Shown: positions 25,969 through 34,268 of the stretch, piece after piece
Layout of the letters: every line of letters begins with the position of its first letter
Numbering within the stretch: position 1 is the first letter of the stretch
NCBI RefSeq assembly: GCF_022024275.1
Contig: NZ_CP091804.1
Location: 1,940,501 to 2,004,500, forward strand
DNA from: Sphingopyxis sp. BSN-002
Lineage (GTDB): Bacteria; Pseudomonadota; Alphaproteobacteria; Sphingomonadales; Sphingomonadaceae
Direction of reading: 5' to 3'
DNA length: 64,000 nucleotides
Program-made: the position numbers and the translations under genes
The notes under the pieces: model-generated
The model's input: only the letters and a program-made list of their open reading frames with translations
What the model was told of the DNA's origin: nothing
Database searches by the model: none

Positions 25969-26508
25969 ATGCACAGATTCCTGACGACAACGGCCATGGC
26001 GGCGATGCTGTTGTTCGCGGCTCCCGCCCACGCAAGCGACAAAAGCTGGGACGACGCGGGATCGCTTGCGCGCGACGCGCTGGTCGTCGCGGCGTTCGGC
26101 GTTCCCGCGGCGCAGGGCGATTGGGATGGCACGCTTCAGGCGGGCGCCAGCGTCGGGGTCGCCGGCGGCCTATCCTACGGACTCAAGGAGGTGTTCCCCG
26201 AACGACGCCCCGACGGAAGCGACACGAAGAGCTTTCCGTCAGGGCACACCTCAATCTCCTTCGCGGCCGCGGCGACGCTTCAGAACCGGTATGGCTGGAA
26301 GGTCGGTGTCCCGGCACAACTTGTCGCCGCGTTCGTTGGATTGAGCCGCGTCGAAGCGAGGAAGCATCATGTCCACGATGTACTCGTGGGTGCCGCAATC
26401 GGTGAGGCATCGGGATTTCTCATCACGCGCAAAGCGACCGACCGGATTCAGGTCTTTCCCTGGGGCGGTACCGACGGCGCCGGCATGACCGTATCGATGC
26501 GCTTCTAG
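25969..26508 (+). CDS. secreted PAP2-superfamily phosphatase
   Basis: 179 residues with a signal peptide (about 1-22, AHA-SD). The three PAP2 motifs are present: K-x6-RP as 'KEVFPERRP' (about 73-81), 'PSGHTS' (about 90-95) and 'SRVEARKHHVHDV' (about 123-135). Such enzymes hydrolyse undecaprenyl pyrophosphate, phosphatidate or related lipid phosphates at the outer face of the membrane. Only the soluble core is present, without the usual six helices. AGGAGAAGG precedes the ATG. Probably co-transcribed with the four-repeat membrane protein. Confidence 0.9.
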   Translation: MHRFLTTTAMAAMLLFAAPAHASDKSWDDAGSLARDALVVAAFGVPAAQGDWDGTLQAGASVGVAGGLSYGLKEVFPERRPDGSDTKSFPSGHTSISFAAAATLQNRYGWKVGVPAQLVAAFVGLSRVEARKHHVHDVLVGAAIGEASGFLITRKATDRIQVFPWGGTDGAGMTVSMRF

Positions 26509-26556
26509 ATGGTATGAGGTTCGCTCTGGCCGGGCGCCTCTCGGCGCTTAAAGAGA

Positions 26557-26584
26557 AAGGGCCGCGGATCGCTCCGCAGCCCTT
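26557..26584 (-). terminator. terminator of the tonB-exb operon
   Basis: AAGGGC-C-GCGGA (26557-26568) pairs with TCCGC-A-GCCCTT (26573-26584) around a 4-base loop with one mismatch. On the minus strand the stem is followed by TTTCTCTTT. It lies 27 bases beyond the last exbD stop. Confidence 0.8.
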
Positions 26585-26610
26585 GTCCTGTACGCAAATC
26601 CGATCAGTGA

Positions 26611-27036
26611 TCAGAAGACGCGTGCATATTGTTCGTTGCCGACGAAGCCGAGCTTGCCCACGCCGCTGCGCTTGATGACGGCCATCACGCGGTCGACGAC
26701 GATATAGCGGGCATAAGGATCGGGCTGCACCTGCAATTCGGGTTCGACCGGCAGAGCCTTGGTCTGTTCCAGATATTGCGCGAGCTGCGCCAGATCGATC
26801 GGCGTGCCGTTCCAGGTAATCGTACCCGCGGGGTCGATCATCACCTTGTTCTTTTCCGGGTCGACGTTGTTCTTTGCGTCGGTCGGAATCGGCAGGTCGA
26901 TCTTCACAGCGTGAGTCTGGACCGGGAGGGTGATGATGAACATGATGAGGAGCACGAGCATGACGTCGATAAGCGGCGTCGTGTTCATTTCCATCATCGG
27001 TTCATTGTCGTCCCGATCACCAACGGCCATAGCCAT
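26611..27036 (-). CDS. exbD: ExbD-type biopolymer transport protein (second copy)
   Basis: 141 residues with one N-terminal membrane helix ('PLIDVMLVLLIMFIITLPVQ', about 20-39) holding the family Asp that carries protons, and a periplasmic domain ending 'RYIVVDRVMAVIKRSGVGKLGFVGNEQYARVF'. With ExbB it energises TonB by proton flow. It is the last gene of the operon, 35 bases after the first exbD; an AAGGAA site precedes the start. Two ExbD copies are usual in sphingomonads and xanthomonads. Confidence 0.93.
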   Translation of the reverse strand: MAMAVGDRDDNEPMMEMNTTPLIDVMLVLLIMFIITLPVQTHAVKIDLPIPTDAKNNVDPEKNKVMIDPAGTITWNGTPIDLAQLAQYLEQTKALPVEPELQVQPDPYARYIVVDRVMAVIKRSGVGKLGFVGNEQYARVF

Positions 27037-27071
27037 AGGATTATTCCTTCATTCCTAAGTGGACCGACCCC

Positions 27072-27590
27072 TTAGAGGCGGCCCAGCGTGCCCGAGCCAG
27101 CAGCCGGTTCCGAAATGAACCCGATCTTCTGGAAGCCGGCATATTGCATCGTGTAGATCACACCGCCGATGCACTGGTACGGCGTGTTGACGTCGCCGCG
27201 GATGTGCACTTCGGGGAAGTTCTCTTCGGTGATATTCTGCGGACCGCCGATATCTTCGAGAAGCTGTTTCAGCTTGTCCTGACCCTTTTCGAGCAGCTGC
27301 TTCGAATCGACCGGGGTCTGGCCCCAATAGACTTCGCAACCCGTGCTCTCGGGGTTGGGCTCGCCGTCGCCGTCGGTATCCGACGAGCGGACCGACAGAA
27401 GCACGTTTTCGGGCTTTGTCGTCGTCGGCTCGAAGACCACGTCCGGCAGCTTGAGCGTCACCGTCTTCAGCACCACGGGAACCGTGATGAGGAAGATGAT
27501 GAGCAACACAAGCATGATGTCCACGAGCGGAGTCGTGTTGATGTCGGACATCGGGGCATCTTCGCCCTTTGCGCCTGAACTCATCGCCAT
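27072..27590 (-). CDS. exbD: ExbD-type protein with calcium-loop-like insert (first copy)
   Basis: 172 residues. The membrane helix 'PLVDIMLVLLIIFLITVPVVL' (about 20-41) carries the proton-relay Asp. The periplasmic domain is longer than in the sister ExbD: residues about 66-90 contain 'SSDTDGDGEPNPESTGCEVYW', an acidic D-x-D-x-D-G stretch like a calcium-binding loop, and there are two cysteines that could form a disulfide (the second in 'YQCIGGVIY'). It follows exbB after 107 bases that contain two hairpins. Confidence 0.9.
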   Translation of the reverse strand: MAMSSGAKGEDAPMSDINTTPLVDIMLVLLIIFLITVPVVLKTVTLKLPDVVFEPTTTKPENVLLSVRSSDTDGDGEPNPESTGCEVYWGQTPVDSKQLLEKGQDKLKQLLEDIGGPQNITEENFPEVHIRGDVNTPYQCIGGVIYTMQYAGFQKIGFISEPAAGSGTLGRL

Positions 27591-27623
27591 AGGATTAGCA
27601 TCCTGTCACAAAATTACTGTCAT

Positions 27624-27688
27624 GGACCGGGACGGCGCACGGAGCGCGCGTCCCGTCCAGCGAGCCCCCGCGATGTTCGCGCGGGGGC
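27624..27688 (-). other. two strong hairpins between exbB and exbD
   Basis: GCCCCCGCG (27664-27672) pairs with CGCGGGGGC (27680-27688); a second stem GGAC-C-GGGACG (27624-27634) pairs with CGTCCC-GTCC (27649-27658). No T-run follows either on the minus strand, so they look like mRNA-stabilising or attenuating structures rather than full terminators. They could set more ExbB than ExbD, as the complex requires (inference). Confidence 0.6.
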
Positions 27689-27697
27689 CGCAGACCT

Positions 27698-28516
27698 TTA
27701 CTTCTTCGGCGCAGCGGCGGCGGCCGGAGCGGCAGCCTTGGCGGGCGCGGCCGAAACCGGCTTCACCTGGCCACCCGACATGATCGAGCCGAGAACGTCG
27801 TTCGAGAAGGTCGACAGACGGCGGGCGATCGCCTTGTTGCGGCTCTGGAGCCAGTTGAACGCGAGCACCGCGGGAACCGCCACGATCAGACCGATGGCGG
27901 TCATGATCAGAGCTTCACCGACCGGACCGGCGACGGTGTCGATCGAGGCCTGGCCCGATGCACCGATCTTCACGAGAGCGCGAAGAATACCGATAACGGT
28001 ACCGAACAGACCGACGAACGGAGCGGTCGAACCGACCGTCGCGAGGAACGCGAGGCCCGAGTTCAGCTTCGAGTTGATGTGGTTCTGCGAACGCTCGAGC
28101 GTGCCGTGCATCCAGTCGTGGGCTTCGACGGGGTCGGTCAGCTTGTTATGCTCTTCGTTGGCGCGCAGACCGTCTTCGACGACCTGGCGATAGGCGCTGT
28201 TCTTTTCGAGCTTCGACATGCCGTCGGCGAGCGTCGGGGCGCGCCAGAAATTGGCGTCGACCGCTTTGCCCTGGCTCATCACCTTGTTCTGTTCGAACAG
28301 CTTGGTGAAGAGGATGTAGAGCGTGCCGATGAACATGATCAGCAGGACGAGGAAGGTGACCTGCGACACGATACCGCCTTCGCAGAGTGCGGGGACGAGG
28401 CCGTAGGGGTTCTGGCCTTCTTCCTTCACGCACATCGATGCGGGCATCAGGCTGAGGCCGACGTCGTGGGCGGCTGCCGGCGCCGCAGCGGCGGCATTTG
28501 CAATCAGATTAAACAT
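27698..28516 (-). CDS. exbB: ExbB/TolQ/MotA-type proton channel protein
   Basis: 272 residues with three membrane helices: one near 50-75, and two in the conserved C-terminal half ('LAFLATVGSTAPFVGLFGTVIGIL', 'GEALIMTAIGLIVAVPAVLAFNWL'). It has a periplasmic N-terminal extension with an Ala-rich start and a C-terminal Ala/Pro/Lys tail. It forms the pentameric channel that uses the proton gradient to drive TonB. Second gene of the operon, 67 bases after tonB, with a GAGAGGG ribosome site. Confidence 0.95.
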   Translation of the reverse strand: MFNLIANAAAAAPAAAHDVGLSLMPASMCVKEEGQNPYGLVPALCEGGIVSQVTFLVLLIMFIGTLYILFTKLFEQNKVMSQGKAVDANFWRAPTLADGMSKLEKNSAYRQVVEDGLRANEEHNKLTDPVEAHDWMHGTLERSQNHINSKLNSGLAFLATVGSTAPFVGLFGTVIGILRALVKIGASGQASIDTVAGPVGEALIMTAIGLIVAVPAVLAFNWLQSRNKAIARRLSTFSNDVLGSIMSGGQVKPVSAAPAKAAAPAAAAAPKK

Positions 28517-28583
28517 TTCGGTTATTCCCTCTCAGAAAACGAAAGATCAAAAAACTTGTGTGGTCCGTGGAGACCCCGGCGCC

Positions 28584-29240
28584 TTAGCGCGGGATCTGCC
28601 AGCGGATACGGTTGCTGTAAGAGCCGCCCTGCGGGTTGCCGTTGCGATCCTTGCCCGGATCGAAGCGCGCGCGGCGCAGGATCAGCTTGCAGGTCTCGGC
28701 ATCGAGATCGGGGTGGCCGCTCGACGACGTCACATCGCAGCCGGTTGCCTTGCCGCCAGCGTCATAGGTCACACGGAAGCCCGTGGTCCCTTCACGCTCT
28801 TCGCGCATGGCCCGCGCCGGATAGTCGTCGTTGGTCGCCCAGCGAGCAGGGTTGCCCCTCGGCTTGCCCGGAGCGCTGAGGTCGGGGGTCGACGGCGGCG
28901 CGGGGGGCGCCGGCGGCGTATAGGTCGGGGGCGGCGCGTAGCGCGGCGGCTCCGGGATCGACTGCACGGTATTCGTGGTTACCGGCGGCGGGATCGGCGA
29001 CGGCGGCGTCACCACCGGCGGCGGCGGCGGCAGCTTGTTGTCCGGCGGCGGCGGCGGCGGCGGCTCCTCCGGCGGCGGCGGCTCTTCGACGTCCACCACA
29101 TCCAACTTTTCGGCCAGTTTCTTGACGATGCTGATGTTCAGGCCGTTGACCAGGCCATAGCCCAGCACTGCCGTTAACAAGCCCACCAAGACAACTGCCA
29201 CTACCCTGTTTTTAGGGTCGACATTATCACCATAAGCCAT
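28584..29240 (-). CDS. tonB: TonB energy transducer
   Basis: 218 residues. One N-terminal helix ('VVAVVLVGLLTAVLGYGLVNGL', about 13-34) anchors it in the inner membrane. A Pro/Glu-rich spacer (about 48-135, 'EEPPPPEEPPPPPPP') spans the periplasm and a C-terminal TonB domain ('ARAMREEREGTTGFRVTYDAGGKATGCDVTSSSGHPDLDAETCKLILRRARF') contacts receptors. It transfers energy to outer-membrane receptors such as the one at 53450-55822. First gene of tonB-exbB-exbD-exbD, the order common in sphingomonads. Confidence 0.95.
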   Translation of the reverse strand: MAYGDNVDPKNRVVAVVLVGLLTAVLGYGLVNGLNISIVKKLAEKLDVVDVEEPPPPEEPPPPPPPDNKLPPPPPVVTPPSPIPPPVTTNTVQSIPEPPRYAPPPTYTPPAPPAPPSTPDLSAPGKPRGNPARWATNDDYPARAMREEREGTTGFRVTYDAGGKATGCDVTSSSGHPDLDAETCKLILRRARFDPGKDRNGNPQGGSYSNRIRWQIPR

Positions 29241-29509
29241 TCAGGGACGACGCTCCTTGCTAGATCATCCTGACACCAATTCCGCACCGACGGGTTCGGT
29301 TGCCCATTGCCCGGATTTTATCCGTTGCGATCTGCAGACCCGGCGGCGTCGCAGCCGGCTATTATTTTGGTCTTGCCGGACGCTTCGTCGCCCGTCCTAT
29401 CGCGGTGGCGACAAGTTCGCAAACCCTTTATCAGCGGTTAATGTCCGCTTCCCCATGAAGGGGTTTTGGCGCCTTTCCGGCGCATTCAACTATGGAAGGT
29501 GGTTCGATC

Positions 29510-30394
29510 ATGCGCGCGATCCTGCCGGCTCTTGCCGTCGGCCTAGTCACGCTAAGTGGCGGTTTTTCCAGCGTTTCGGCAATGCAGGCACCGACACCGG
29601 TGACAGCGGCTTCGCCCTATAGCTATGCCGATATTGCCGATCTGGCGACGATCGCGCCGATGGCGATCCACGGGAGAATCTACAAGACTGCCGTGCTCAA
29701 GCCCGAACAGGCACCCGGGCTCAAGGCGGGTCAGGCGCGACTCTATGTCGAAGCCGATGTCGTCGGGCTGATTCGCGGCGGCGGGCCGCTCGCGGCGCGA
29801 ATCAACTATCTGGTCGACCTGCCGCTCGACGCGAAGGGCAAGCCGCCGAAACTGAAGAAGAAGCAGCCCGTCCTGATCTTTGCGCGCCCCGTCGCGGGTG
29901 CGACGGCCGGAAGCAGCAACACCGCGAGCGTCCGGCTGGTCTCGCCCGATGCGCAATTGCCGTGGGACCCGGCGACCGACGCGAAGCTGCGCGCGATCCT
30001 GACCGAGCTGGTCAAACCCGGGGCGCCGCCCGCGATTACCGGGATCGCCAACGGCTTCCACGTCCCCGGCACGCTGCCGGGCGAAGGCGAGACTCAGCTG
30101 TTCCTCGATACGAAAACGGGCGAGCCGGTGTCGATCACGATCCTGACGGCGCCCGACGGGTCGCGGCGCTGGGCCGCCGCCTTCGGCGAGATCGTCGACG
30201 GATCGGCGGCGGTGCCGGCGCGCGATACGCTCGCCTGGTATCGCCTCGCCTGCGGCCTGCCGCGGACATTGCCGCTCGCCAAGCTCGGCGGCACCGCACC
30301 CGAGGATCGCAAGAAGGCGGCGTCGGACTATGCCGTGGTGCTCGGCGCGCTCGGCGAATGCACGCGGACGCGGACGCCGCCGGTGGGGGGCTGA
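29510..30394 (+). CDS. secreted protein of unknown function
   Basis: 294 residues from the ATG at 29510, which has GGAAGGTGG upstream. A signal peptide (about 1-24, VSA-MQ) leads a soluble domain with 'YADIADLATIAPMAIHGRIYKTAVLKPEQAPG', 'QARLYVEADVVGLIRGG' and 'KKKQPVLIFARPV'. These read like an OB-fold or beta-sandwich with no catalytic motif I recognise. Two cysteines near the C-terminus (about 252 and 283) may form a disulfide. It precedes hom by 101 bases. The 269-base gap before it shows nothing beyond possible promoters for it and for tonB. Confidence 0.75.
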   Translation: MRAILPALAVGLVTLSGGFSSVSAMQAPTPVTAASPYSYADIADLATIAPMAIHGRIYKTAVLKPEQAPGLKAGQARLYVEADVVGLIRGGGPLAARINYLVDLPLDAKGKPPKLKKKQPVLIFARPVAGATAGSSNTASVRLVSPDAQLPWDPATDAKLRAILTELVKPGAPPAITGIANGFHVPGTLPGEGETQLFLDTKTGEPVSITILTAPDGSRRWAAAFGEIVDGSAAVPARDTLAWYRLACGLPRTLPLAKLGGTAPEDRKKAASDYAVVLGALGECTRTRTPPVGG

Positions 30395-30495
30395 ATAGGT
30401 CGGCAAACCGGCCTTGCGGGCTTGTTTCGTGACGAAAAGCCGATAGGGCGCTCGCATCGGCGGGGCGAGGCTCCGCATTTTGACGGAGTGCCCCG

Positions 30496-31815
30496 ATGTC
30501 GCCTGCGCCTGCCCCTGCCGCCCTCCGCCCGCCGCTGCGCGTCGCGCTTGCCGGGATCGGCGTCGTGGGCGGCGGCGTCGTCAGGCTGCTCGAAGCGAAC
30601 CGCGACCTGATCGCGCGCCGCGCGGGGCGCGCGGTCGAGATCGTCGCGCTGTCGGCGCGCGACCGGCACAAGGACCGCGGCGTCGACCTGTCGCCCTATC
30701 GCTGGGAAGACGATCTCGGCGCGCTGGTGACCGCGGGCGACGTCGACGTGGTCGTCGAGATGATCGGCGGCGCCGACGGCATGGCGCTGACGCTCGCGCG
30801 GCAGGCGCTGACTGCGGGCAAGGCGCTGGTCACCGCGAACAAGGCGATGATCGCGCATCACGGGCTCGATCTCGCGCGGATCGCCGAGGAACGCGACACG
30901 CCGCTCAAATATGAAGCGGCGGTCGCGGGCGGCATTCCCGTGATCAAGGCGATCCGCGAGGGCGCGTCGGCGAACCAGATCGCGCGCGTCTATGGCATCC
31001 TCAACGGCACCTGCAATTATATCCTGACGCAGATGGAGCGGAACGGCGCGAGCTTCGCCGACGCGCTCGCCGCGGCGCAGGCCGAGGGCTATGCCGAGGC
31101 CGATCCGACCTTCGACGTCGACGGGATCGACGCGGCGCACAAGCTGTCGATTCTCGCCGCGCTGTGCTTCGGGACCCGGCTCGACATCGATGCGGTGACC
31201 GCGAACGGCATCCGGAACCTGATCGCCGCCGACATTCGCGAGGCCGAAGCGCTGGGCCACCGCGTCCGCCTGATCGGCATGGCCGAGCGCGACGGAAGCG
31301 GACTCTATCAGCATGTCCAGCCGTGCCTCGTGCCGGCCGACCATCCGCTCGCCTATGTTCCGGGCGCGCTCAATGCCGTCGTCGCCGAGGGCAATTTCGT
31401 CGGCCGCCTGTTCTTCGAGGGCGCGGGCGCGGGCGCGGGACCGACGGCGTCGGCGATCGTCGCCGACATCATCGATATCGCGCGCGACGAATATGGCCCC
31501 GCCTTCGCGATGCCGGTCGACGCGCTCGACGCCGCGCCGGCCGCCGACGCCGGCGCGCGGGTCGGCAAGCATTATGTCCGCCTGATCGTCGAGGACCGGA
31601 TCGGCGTGCTCGCCGAGATCGCGACCGCGATGCGCGATGCGGGCGTGTCGATCGAAAGCTTCATCCAGCGCGGCACCGACGAGGAACAAGGCGTGGTGAT
31701 CGCGATCGTCACGCACGAGGGGCCGGCGCGCGCGGTCGCGGCGGCGCTGGGCATTCTTGCCGCTTCGGACCATGTCGTCGGCACGCCGATGCACATGCCG
31801 ATCCTCGCGCTTTAA
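30496..31815 (+). CDS. hom: homoserine dehydrogenase
   Basis: 439 residues. N-terminal NAD(P)-binding segment 'RVALAGIGVVGGGVVRLLE' (about 15-33), substrate region 'TANKAMIAHHGLDLARIAEE' and 'EAAVAGGIPVIKAIREG...RVYGILNGTCNYILTQME', catalytic 'GYAEADPTFDVDGIDAAHKLSILAAL', and a C-terminal ACT domain (about 355-439, 'YVRLIVEDRIGVLAEIATAMRDAGVSIESFIQRG'). It reduces aspartate semialdehyde to homoserine for threonine and methionine; the ACT domain suggests threonine feedback. GACGGAG precedes the ATG. glpX lies downstream, as in many alphaproteobacteria. Confidence 0.97.
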   Translation: MSPAPAPAALRPPLRVALAGIGVVGGGVVRLLEANRDLIARRAGRAVEIVALSARDRHKDRGVDLSPYRWEDDLGALVTAGDVDVVVEMIGGADGMALTLARQALTAGKALVTANKAMIAHHGLDLARIAEERDTPLKYEAAVAGGIPVIKAIREGASANQIARVYGILNGTCNYILTQMERNGASFADALAAAQAEGYAEADPTFDVDGIDAAHKLSILAALCFGTRLDIDAVTANGIRNLIAADIREAEALGHRVRLIGMAERDGSGLYQHVQPCLVPADHPLAYVPGALNAVVAEGNFVGRLFFEGAGAGAGPTASAIVADIIDIARDEYGPAFAMPVDALDAAPAADAGARVGKHYVRLIVEDRIGVLAEIATAMRDAGVSIESFIQRGTDEEQGVVIAIVTHEGPARAVAAALGILAASDHVVGTPMHMPILAL

Positions 31816-31878
31816 AAGCCGCGCTTGAAATCGCGAATCGCGCTGTTACCCCTGCGGACAGGGGAAACGGGGGATCGC

Positions 31879-32715
31879 ATGGACATCCAGATCAGGGGCG
31901 GGCTCGCCGAGGCGCGGGCGCTGGCGGGCGAGCACAAGGGGGCGCTCGCCGCCTATGTGGTGATGGGGGTCGTCTTCCCCTTCCTGCTGCTGTCGAGCGA
32001 GCCGATCTTCAACCTGCGCACGGTCATGTCGATGATCGTCTCGCCGTATGCCGCCTATGTCAGCGGCTCGATCGCGGGGCCGCTCTATCTGCTCGGCATC
32101 GTCGCGGTGGTCGCGGCGGGGGCGATGCTCGCGGCGTGGAACGCGCTGCTTGCCGAAATCCGCGAGGGCTATGTCTCCGAGATCATGTACGGGATGGTCG
32201 CCGGCGCGGGCTTTCTGGTCGCCAATATCATCGTCTATGTCGGCACCGGCCTCCTCGCCGTGCTGCCGATCATGACGACGATCGGGATCGCCGAGTGGAA
32301 CAGCCTGGGCGGCGGCGCGGTCAGCGCCGCATACCGGCTGGCGCTCTCGCTGTTCGGCACATGGATCGGCGCGCGGCTGTGCCTGACCGGCGCGATCATG
32401 GGCGCGGGGAACCGGCTGGAGCCCTTTTCGGCGATGGCCGAATCATGGCGGCTGACGCGTGAGGCACAGGGGCGGCTCTTCGCCTTCTACTTCGTCTATG
32501 GCCTGATCGTCGCGGCAGCCTTCGGCGGCCTTGTCCTGCTGCACGGCGCAGTAATCTGGAACAATGCACAGGCGCCGGGTACCGTCCTTGAAACCGCGAT
32601 GAGTTTCGGCTGGGTGCTGCTGTTCGCAGCCTATTTTCTGGGGCAGATATTGTTCGCCGCGGGCTTCCTGCGTTCGGCGCGACCGGCCGCGGGGCCGGCC
32701 GAAATCTTCGCCTAG
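31879..32715 (+). CDS. multi-pass membrane protein of unknown function
   Basis: 278 residues from the ATG at 31879. About six or seven hydrophobic helices, for example 'ALAAYVVMGVVFPFLLLSS', 'GPLYLLGIVAVVAAGAMLAAW' and 'VLLFAAYFLGQILFAAGFL', separated by short loops. I do not recognise a family; it has the feel of a small alphaproteobacterial membrane family without assigned role. It follows hom after 63 bases and may be co-transcribed. Its last 4 bases overlap the end of the convergent secreted-protein gene. Confidence 0.75.
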   Translation: MDIQIRGGLAEARALAGEHKGALAAYVVMGVVFPFLLLSSEPIFNLRTVMSMIVSPYAAYVSGSIAGPLYLLGIVAVVAAGAMLAAWNALLAEIREGYVSEIMYGMVAGAGFLVANIIVYVGTGLLAVLPIMTTIGIAEWNSLGGGAVSAAYRLALSLFGTWIGARLCLTGAIMGAGNRLEPFSAMAESWRLTREAQGRLFAFYFVYGLIVAAAFGGLVLLHGAVIWNNAQAPGTVLETAMSFGWVLLFAAYFLGQILFAAGFLRSARPAAGPAEIFA

Positions 32716-33191
32716 GGCTCTTCGTCTTCGGGCGGGGCCGGAGTCCCGGTTTCGGGGTCGGTCTCGCGCTTAACCTTTTCATAAAGCTCGTTATATTCCG
32801 GACCGCGCTTCATCCGGCCGCCGATCGACATCCAGTTATAGGGCAGCTTGTCGAGGCTCATCGCCTTCGCCTCCGCGCGCGGCAGCTTCGGCGGCGCCTC
32901 GCGTCCCTCGCGTGCGATCGCGCGCAGTTCGGGCGACAGGCGGTGGCGCTCGGTATCGCTGCCGCATACGGTGATCGACCCGTCCGCAGCGGGTTTGCAG
33001 CGCTTGACCGGGTCGGTCAGTTCCTTTGAATTGTCGATTGCGGTGTCGGCGGCGGACTTTGCCGGCTTGGACGCCGGCGGCCCGATCATCTGCGCGCCCG
33101 CCGGAACGACCGTCATCCCCATGACGCACAAAGCCGCAAAAGCGGCCCCGAATCGGGCGAAGCATTCTCGACAAGCGGCGCGGGCGACCAT
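32712..33191 (-). CDS. small secreted protein of unknown function
   Basis: 159 residues from ATG 33191. An N-terminal signal (about 1-29, 'FGAAFAALCVMGMTVVPAGAQ') precedes a charged region with two cysteines ('VKRCKPAADGSITVCGSD') and 'ERHRLSPELRAIAREGREAPPKLPRAEAKAMSLDKLPYNWMSIG', a phrase I associate with small sphingomonad exported proteins. The tail is acidic and Pro-rich. No catalytic motif. Divergent from glpX, 54 bases between starts. Confidence 0.7.
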   Translation of the reverse strand: MVARAACRECFARFGAAFAALCVMGMTVVPAGAQMIGPPASKPAKSAADTAIDNSKELTDPVKRCKPAADGSITVCGSDTERHRLSPELRAIAREGREAPPKLPRAEAKAMSLDKLPYNWMSIGGRMKRGPEYNELYEKVKRETDPETGTPAPPEDEEP

Positions 33192-33245
33192 ATGGCGCCC
33201 ACCATGCCCATGCGGCAGAACAAGTAAAGACGGAGAGTCAGGGCG

Positions 33246-34220
33246 ATGACGAATAGCAGCGGCAGCAATCTGGACCGGGTGCTCGTGCTCGAAATGGTCC
33301 GCGTCACCGAAGCTGCGGCGATCGCCGCCGCAAAGCTGATCGGACGCGGCGACGAAAAGGCCGCCGACGCCGCCGCCGTCGAGGCGATGCGCAATTCGTT
33401 CAACACGCTCTATATGGACGGCACGATCGTCATCGGCGAGGGCGAGCGCGACGAGGCGCCGATGCTCTATATCGGCGAGAAGGTCGGCAATGCGCCGGGC
33501 AAGGGTCCGAAGATCGACATCGCGGTCGACCCGCTGGAAGGCACGACGATCACGGCCAAGGCCGGCCCCAACGCGCTCGCGGTGCTCGCGATCGCCGAGG
33601 AAGGCTGCCTGCTCCACGCCCCCGACGTCTATATGGACAAGCTCGCGGTCGGTCCCGGCTATTCGCCCGACATCGTCAATTTCAACAACAGCGTCCGCGA
33701 GAATGTCGAGGCGGTGTCGCGCGAAAAGGGCTGCCCGCCCGAACAGATCATCGTCTGCGTGCTCGACCGTCCGCGCCACGAGGCAATCATCGCCGAGCTG
33801 CGCGAGATCGGCTGCGGCGTCGCGCTGATCCCCGACGGCGACGTCGCCGGGGTGATCGCGACGACCAATCCCGAAACCAATGTCGACATCTATATGGGGT
33901 CGGGCGGCGCGCCCGAAGGCGTGCTTGCCGCGGCGGCGCTGCGCTGCGTCGGCGGCCAGTTCAAGGGCCGGCTGCTGTTCCGCAACGACGACGAGCGGCT
34001 GCGCGCGAAGAAATGGGGCATCGAGGACCTCGACCGCGTCTATGACCTCGAGGATCTTGCCAAGGGCGACGTGATCTTCGCCGCGACGGGCGTTACCGAC
34101 GGGTCGCTGCTGCGCGGGGTCAAGCGCCGCCGCGACGGCGTGATGACGACCGAGACCGTCGTGATGCGCGCGTCGTCAGGCACCGTGCGCTGGGTCAAGG
34201 GCGAGCATCGGAGCGCTTGA
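33246..34220 (+). CDS. glpX: class II fructose-1,6-bisphosphatase
   Basis: 324 residues, the standard GlpX length. Metal and substrate motifs are present: 'NTLYMDGTIVIGEGERDEAPMLYIGEKVG' (about 54-82), 'IDIAVDPLEGTTITAKAGPNALAVLAIAEEG' (about 91-121) and 'LIPDGDVAGVIA' (about 196-207). It removes the 1-phosphate in gluconeogenesis. The next gene, encoding the TIR protein, begins 48 bases after the stop. Confidence 0.97.
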   Translation: MTNSSGSNLDRVLVLEMVRVTEAAAIAAAKLIGRGDEKAADAAAVEAMRNSFNTLYMDGTIVIGEGERDEAPMLYIGEKVGNAPGKGPKIDIAVDPLEGTTITAKAGPNALAVLAIAEEGCLLHAPDVYMDKLAVGPGYSPDIVNFNNSVRENVEAVSREKGCPPEQIIVCVLDRPRHEAIIAELREIGCGVALIPDGDVAGVIATTNPETNVDIYMGSGGAPEGVLAAAALRCVGGQFKGRLLFRNDDERLRAKKWGIEDLDRVYDLEDLAKGDVIFAATGVTDGSLLRGVKRRRDGVMTTETVVMRASSGTVRWVKGEHRSA

Positions 34221-34268
34221 ATATAGCGCGAGCTGTGCCATCGTCTTGACCGCAAAGGGGGAAGCGGA

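Noticed and set aside
29241..29509. Possible small gene or riboswitch in the 269-base gap before the secreted protein
   Set aside because: No open frame with a ribosome site and no convincing conserved structure could be recognised.
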